In this document: positions 58,316-64,000 of the stretch, piece by piece
How the letters are laid out: every line of letters begins with the position of its first letter
How positions within the stretch are numbered: position 1 is the first letter of the stretch
NCBI GenBank assembly: GCA_022496805.1
Contig: CM040089.1
Coordinates: 1,242,501-1,306,500 of the forward strand
Origin: Pohlia nutans
Lineage: Eukaryota; Streptophyta; Bryopsida; Bryales; Mniaceae
DNA: 64,000 nt
Reading direction: 5' to 3'
Program-made: the position numbers and the translations under genes
The notes under the pieces: model-generated
The model's input: the letters and a program-made list of their open reading frames with translations, nothing else
Database searches by the model: none
What the model was told of the DNA's origin: nothing

Positions 58316-59076
58316 CTCAAGGGCCTGCAAAACATGTTTTGGAGTAATGAGCTGTTTGGAGATCTCCTTTGATTGAGAGGCTAGCATGTTGACGAACTCT
58401 GGAGGATTACCCCCATTGATTCATGAGGATTAGTAGAAGGAATCGATAAATGCTAATCACACATGCTTGCAGGCACAGTCGCTCTAGGCTTCCCAAGATT
58501 GTTGTGAAACAAGTGAATCAAGAGTCCATTTTGTTCAAGACCCTCGATCACATCGATCGAGGTCAAAGTGCAAGACAATGAAATCAAAAACTAAGCAAGA
58601 ATAACTGCAACATATAGATTTATTTAGCTAGCGCCAATGTAAATTAGACCATGGGGACCTCTAAGCTAGGTAGCACGTAATAGACATGAAACCAAATCAA
58701 TGTGGGGTTGAAAATGAGAAACAACATATAGCAATCAATATTGGTGAAAAACTTACCAGTACAACATTCTTCGAGTAAGTCTTGTACATTTCTAGTAACC
58801 CTGATATCTGATGGAGGTTATGGCAACCTCTCCCTGATGGTTTTCCTCAAGGTTTCTGTTTTGCAAACGAGTTACATAAACATTAGGAACCGTGCATCAT
58901 TCTTCAGTTTTGAAGTTGTTAGTCTAAATTTTAAACAATTCAATTGTAAGCAAATAGAAGTATAATCATTATGCATGATAATCTAGCATTCTAGCGATTC
59001 ACAATCAAGAAGCCAATAAAGAAAGGAAGGGGGAAGAAAAAAATTCCTTACCTTTGTTTAACTTGGCAGGGGCCAT
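58316..59076 (-). pseudogene. Dr1 (NC2-beta) copy D, truncated
   Basis: Exon 1 (59076-59052), exon 2 (58858-58757) and exon 3 (58398-58316) are recognisable, but exons 4 and 5 are missing; similarity to copy A stops near 58235. Exon 2 is 102 nt, nine more than in the other copies. The extra bases bring a TAA stop into the LPP motif, and its acceptor is AA instead of AG. Exon 3 is closer to copy A than to B or C (shared LASQS and KQLITPK). Clearly non-functional. Confidence 0.88.
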
Positions 59077-59099
59077 TTGTTCTGTAGGAGCTTTTAGTG

Positions 59100-60300
59100 C
59101 AAATAGAAACTAAAACTAGCAATAATATGCACTCTGTGAGGTGTCAAGAAGCTTTGTTGCCTTGCTAGAAAAAGTACATGGTTCCTACGTGATCATTTTT
59201 TGGAACACTCCTACAAAATCCTATAATCAAAACTATGTTTCAATCAATATATAGTTCCAATCTCTAAAAGCACTTAACAAAAGCAATGAGACCAAGGTAT
59301 TTGTAACATGCAACTCTATCAATAAACTTTAGATATCCTCGTACAAAGCTCTCGCTTATATAGCTTATCCCTCACTACCAAGCCACAAACATTGGGACAA
59401 AACAACTCCTTCCTCACTAGGGAGTGACAAGGCTTATGGGAGTCCAAAACAACTCCCTCTTGACTACCAAGCTGGCCACAACTTTTAGGACAAAATAACT
59501 TAGTTTCTATACTCTCCAAATTACAACCAAATGTGTTTATCTTTATAGGATATATATCTCAATGTTATTTTCATCCAATTGCTTGAAGCTTTCTAGTCCT
59601 TTTTTTTGAGAAACAGGTCTAAAGGTCACAACTACATTTTGTCCCTTCCTTTTCACCTACATCATCCCAATGGTTGCCAAAATTCCAAGCGCCATCGCAA
59701 ACAAAATGAAAACCCCTTGAAGGTGTAGACTAATATGCAATGTATCATTACCACAACTCTAATAACTTAACTTATACAAAATGTCCTTTATTATAACCAA
59801 TCATTATTTTGAATTAAGAGTATGTTGATATCCTTTTAATTTTATAGACTGACGAACAAATCTTTAGAATAAAATTTCCCTCTTCATCCTTGAACTTTGC
59901 TAATTTTACACATTCAAGTGATTCAGCCAATGATTTAGGGTTATCTTATAAAATATAATTAATATCCAAGGTGTCCATCTTAAATCCGACCATATGGTAT
60001 ATCCTTTGGCAAGCCTTAAATGTTTTTTTCATTCACCCCAAAGGTTTTCATCTTTATGTGCTTTCTAAGCTTCATTTGACATCTTATATATTAAGCTTCA
60101 CGAAACATCTAATACTTTTCCAGAAATTTGGGTTTCATTACCAAGTGTTGCTACTACATGAGTGTTTATGGACAATACATCATATTCTCCTCACACTACA
60201 AGCTAACCCGTCGTTCGTCATTCCTGAGAGTCTGGAAAGTGTGGCTTCTCACTCACCGGGTCTGACATTGTCAACTCAACTGTAGATGCTTGTTCTATGT
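59100..60300. repeat. Dr1 upstream flank (F module), copy D
   Basis: Aligned with 43.8-45.5 kb but free of its two insertions, so it provides the empty sites for both. Leads into the kinase pseudogene as in unit B. Confidence 0.7.
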
Positions 60301-60477
60301 GATGTTCCGCACTCACCTCCTCTTCACCTCCTTTGACACAGTGAGATGTGAAGCGGTTTTGCTCAGAAACGGAATGAAAAACGACACCCCATCCCTGTAG
60401 ACAGTGTCAAGAATCACCTCGTCACTTCTATGAAAATCAGTGGAGAGTTCTCGAAAAAAAGCTTTCAATTATTGCTG

Positions 60478-61548
60478 AGGAGATTTTGAACCAAGAAACG
60501 TCATCAGATGACATTTATTCAGCTGATCTTTTCTGGCCCCAGTCCATGTTAACAGAGCTCCGTCGAGTGGTCAAGTTATGTAAATCCTTGATTGAGCTTT
60601 GTCACGACAACGAGCTCTGCCAGAAGGCTTATCTTCAGGAGGCAAGGCGAGAGGACTAAGGCATTTATCGAGGCTTTGAAAGAAATCGTCTGGTGCACAT
60701 CTGTGGCATTTTACTACAACAAAAGATGTCTGCAAGAAAAACCCTCCATGGCCATGGGTGAGTTTCCCCAGGTCAAATCATCAGAGTTGGAATTTCTGAA
60801 GTAGAAGGGTAACTTGTACATCGTGATCCGAAGGCAGAGAATATTCTTGCCAAACCAGTGGATGAACCGGAGCTTTGTGAGGACGGTTTTGTGATTGCTA
60901 AGTTAGCCGATTTTGGCTTGGCAAAGTTCAAGCATGAAATCAGTGCTCATTCTCACTTGACACGTGAAAATCTAGCCAGGTACCACCAAGTGGATGGCGC
61001 CTGAGATACATGTATAATGAGGTGCTCAATATTTAGCAGTTGATGCCGGTGAACGCTCGTTGGCTTTTCCCTGGAAAGCCGATGGATGTGCACAGCTATG
61101 GTGTCGTTTGTTCTGAAATTCTGACAGGAATGTATCCATTTCACAATGTCGAAGACTTGAGAATGAGCAAACTTTACCAGCTTATCACAGAGCCTGTTAA
61201 TCCGCTGCGGCCATAACTTCTCACAGGAAGAACGGGAGGGCCATACGGGGGGTAGCCGGGAGGCCAATGTAGATTTACCCCCCAAACTTTCTAAACAAGT
61301 AGGTGGAGGGGGGTAAATCTACATTGGCCTCGCGGCTACCCCCGGTATGGCCCTCCCGTTCTTCCTGTGTCTCAAAGTTGCCCAGAAATCATGGCATCGC
61401 TGATCGCAAGTGTTGGCACAAAGATCCTGTCAGGAAAAGGCCAACATTTTCACAGATTTCCGAGACACTGAGATACCTCAAAGGTCTTCTCATGCATGCT
61501 TACAGGTACACAACGTCGATACACACGTCAAACGTGACCTTTAGATGA
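60478..61548 (+). pseudogene. Protein kinase pseudogene, copy 2
   Basis: Same remnant as at 45757-46684: the N-terminal helix part, missing N-lobe, HRDPKAEN, LADFGLAKF, the broken activation segment and KCWHKDPVRKRPTFSQI. The frame break after the ARRED-like stretch and the lost N-lobe are shared with copy 1. Specific to this copy are a 148-bp palindromic insertion (61222-61369) and several point changes; copy 1 instead has a private stop at AYL-stop where this copy has Gln. Confidence 0.85.
61222..61369. mobile_element. 148-bp near-perfect foldback element in the kinase pseudogene
   Basis: The sequence is almost one long hairpin: arms of about 65 bp start CACAGGAAGAACGGG, with a loop around 61285-61305. 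Copy 1 of the pseudogene lacks it and reads straight through AACTTCGTCAAAG. The flanks TCT and TCT suggest a 3-bp duplication. Non-coding. Confidence 0.85.
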
Positions 61549-61816
61549 ATCTTAAGCAGGGTATCATTATAGTTGGTTGGGGAGTTTTCTCAACTTCCAC
61601 CATGGAACATATATGACCATTGATTACTCTTATTTCCATTATGTGAATTCTCTGAGTCGTTTACTTTAATTTCCCAGGTCGAGATTGAGTATCCAAACGA
61701 GTATCCAGGTGAAAGGATCAACAACCACTAAAGAAAATGATCATGGAAATCTTGGAGGGACGTACAGTAGTATTACTTCTCCCACCTTCAGTGGGACCGT
61801 TTGGTGATTTCGACCC

Positions 61817-62011
61817 TCATGTTTTTTATTATTATTTTTTATTTTAGCGATTTTGAGTAGGTCTTTTCCCTTCTTCAAATTTCTTTGTTTCTTGACTAAC
61901 ACATTCAATATTCTTCACTGATTCAATAGGTATAAAGTTTGGATTCTACTTTTTACAATGTGATCCATTGAATTTATCATTCTAAAACCATGAATCCTGG
62001 TCCTTTAGGGG
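61817..62011. mobile_element. Truncated TTAA-family element, inverted relative of 9683-9916
   Basis: The right end GGTCCTTTAGGGG followed by TTAA (62012-62015) matches the left end of 9683-9916 in reverse, and similarity continues to a CCCTCATG string, after which the other end is missing. Copy 1 of this spacer (46.9 kb) has no insert but has about 50 bases that are absent here. Confidence 0.65.
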
Positions 62012-62231
62012 TTAAATGCTAGGCTACTTAAATGAATGGGATCAGTTCTTCAGATCATTCTGTGAAAACTAAGGAGAACTTGTACAACTTTGGCCTCTTT
62101 TGTAAGGGTCTAAACCTTGTCTCTAAATATAGACCAATATCAAATTTTGGTTTTCACTACAAGTTGCACACCATTGTATACACCTGTCAATGGTGAAATT
62201 TTCAAAAATTAAACATATCATGCATTTCATA

Positions 62232-62494
62232 TGGGTGAATGCACACTAGGGTCTACCAACTTTTTTGTTGCGGTGTACTAGTGCCTAATCTTTTGAAATC
62301 AATTAAGACAAATGTAACAAACATTTTTTGAAGAAATTTTACTTTCAGTCTAAGAGTCTTTGGTGTGCATAGAATTCTACAAAAATTAAATATCTTTCAA
62401 AATATTTGTTACATTTGTCTTAATTAATTTCAAACAATTAGGCACTAGTGCACCGCGACAAAAAAGTTGGCTGATCCTAGTGTACATTCACCCA
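62232..62494. mobile_element. MITE with TGGGTGAATGCACA ends and TA flanks, copy 2
   Basis: Orthologous to the insertion at 47187-47447 in the duplicated unit, with the same borders and TA on each side (62230-62231 and 62495-62496). Confidence 0.65.
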
Positions 62495-62559
62495 TATTTC
62501 CTCCATCCTATAATACACAACTACTCTTGATTTATTTTTTGTTCCAAATTAGTTGAAAA

Positions 62560-63700
62560 AAATCTCCAAATGCTCATAAGCTCACACTATAAACTACTTG
62601 AAGTTAAATAACTAGCTTAGGCTTTTTGAAATCTTCTCAAAATATACTAGAAGATAGAAGATTAATTTTTTTCATCCGGTGAAAAATTGTTCAAAATATT
62701 CACGATCAAAACCTCCCTTTCACAACGATAAGACAATAGAACATGTCTAATTATCAACCTTTAATAGCTTCCAAAATTTTATTACTAAATAAAACAAACA
62801 TACAAACACTCTATCTTATAGTATATATCAAGTGAATTTCAAAAAGCCTAAACTCATCTTCTAACTCCAAGAGGTTTGTATACTATCAACAATGTGCTAA
62901 TTGGATGATCTCATAAGCAATTAAAAGCCTCTAATCTTTATGTGAGAAGAGAGCAAACGATATCACCAAATTCTTTTTCATGTGCTTATCTTTATGGGAT
63001 ATATATCTCAATATTATCTTTATCTTACTTGAAGCTTTCTATTCCTATCTTTTGAGAAATGGCTCTAAAAGTCACAACTACATTTTGTCCCTTTTTTATT
63101 TACTTGCATTCAAGCTACGTCATCCCAATGGTTGCCGAGATTCTCGTCGAGATTCTCGCCGAAATTTCAAGCGCCGTAGCAAACAATACAATAACCCCTT
63201 GAAGGTATAGACTAACATGCAATGTATCATTACCACAACTCTAATAACTTAACTTATACAAAATGTCCTTTATTTTGAATTAAGAGCTTAAACTTTGAAT
63301 TTTATAGGAGAAGAAATCTCAAGAATAAAATTTCTCTTGTTATGCTTGAGCTTTGCCAATTTTACACATTCAAGTGATTCAACCAATGGTGCTTAATTAC
63401 GTTATGCAATATTATCAATATCTAAGGTTTTCATCCTAAAACAAAACATATCATATCCTTTTGGCAAGCCTTTAATTTTTTTTCATTCACCTCCAAGGTT
63501 TTCATCTTTATGTGTTTTTGAAGCTTTACTAAACGTCTTATTCATGATATCCAAATGTTTCATTTTTTGCTTTCAAGAGATCAATTTAAAAGTCACAAGC
63601 ATGTTTCATCTATTTCTTTTGAGACATAGGTTCAAAAGTCACAATAGTATTTCATCCCTTTTTTTATTTATTTATAAATTTGAGTCATTTTAGTAATTTT
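62560..63700. repeat. Spacer (S module) joined to a second F-module fragment
   Basis: 62560-62960 matches 47.5-47.9 and 6.54-7.1 kb. From about 62980 the sequence switches to the F module (like 59.53-60.1 kb), skipping the rest of the spacer and a Dr1 gene. This is a deletion or recombination junction between units. Confidence 0.6.
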
Positions 63701-63849
63701 CGAGAGCAATTTTTTTGGAATTCAATAATTTTTTGTCCAAATCACGTAAGTCTATTGTTTAATGCACACGCATTCTCCCCAGGAGCTACATCACAAACTT
63801 AGAAAGTCATGCTTTTGCAATGTTTTATGTATGTTGTTGAGATGAACAA

Positions 63850-64000
63850 GGGTAATTACATTCGACATACGTTTTACGTATGTTTATCGTAGAAAAAACG
63901 TACGAAGGACATATTACAAACATGTCAATTTTATCATGATGTGTTTTTTTATGTTTGTAATATGTCGTTTGTATGTTTTTTATACGATAAACATATGTAA
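63850..64000. mobile_element. Foldback element, cut by the window end
   Basis: Inverted arms share ATGTTTATCGTA and GACATATTACAAACAT (about 63878-63926 and 63951-63996). The outer right border is outside the window. Confidence 0.5.

Overview
The window looks like nuclear DNA of a land plant, most likely a non-seed plant; a liverwort such as Marchantia or a related lineage is my best guess, not a proof. The reasons are plant-type GT-AG introns, an interstitial TTTAGGG repeat, AT-rich intergenic DNA packed with transposon debris, and above all an intronless microbial-type terpene synthase (MTPSL), a class known in plants only outside the seed plants. Nothing prokaryotic (operons, CRISPR, ribosome binding sites) applies.

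Layout. 0.2-1.5 kb: MTPSL terpene synthase, minus strand. 1.5-9.1 kb: transposon-rich spacer. 9.1-13.2 kb: a complete 12-exon NAPE-PLD gene, minus strand, 366 codons. 13.2-24.4 kb: GC-rich gene flank, then repeat modules with nested DNA elements, low-complexity DNA and a candidate LTR. 24.4-34.2 kb: duplication unit A with a dead Dr1 (NC2-beta) gene, riddled with insertions. 34.2-38.0 kb: a GC-rich retroelement-like remnant abutting a RING-finger exon. 38-41 kb: dispersed repeats and a copia gag scrap. 41.8-52 kb: units B and C, with two Dr1 genes of intact frame, one kinase pseudogene and spacers. 54.4-55.0 kb: an unidentified gene fragment. 55.9-57.7 kb: a dispersed repeat and a 141-bp tandem repeat. 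58.3-64 kb: unit D with a dead Dr1, a second copy of the same kinase pseudogene and spacer.

Two stories stand out. First, at least ten elements have inverted ends starting CCC(C/T)T and are flanked by TTAA, mostly about 540 bp long. Related empty sites and one insertion into another element's inverted repeat show that TTAA is the duplicated target. This is the signature of piggyBac-type (or Sola3-type) transposition, which is not usually annotated in land plants. Second, a Dr1-kinase-spacer unit has been segmentally duplicated. Two Dr1 copies (B, C) keep 145-146 codon frames while two (A, D) are broken, and because the copies are paralogous they act as filled/empty site pairs that date and delimit the transposon insertions.

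Exon coordinates for NAPE-PLD and the Dr1 copies were derived by hand from splice sites and reading phase; exon lengths agree to the base between Dr1 paralogues, which supports them.
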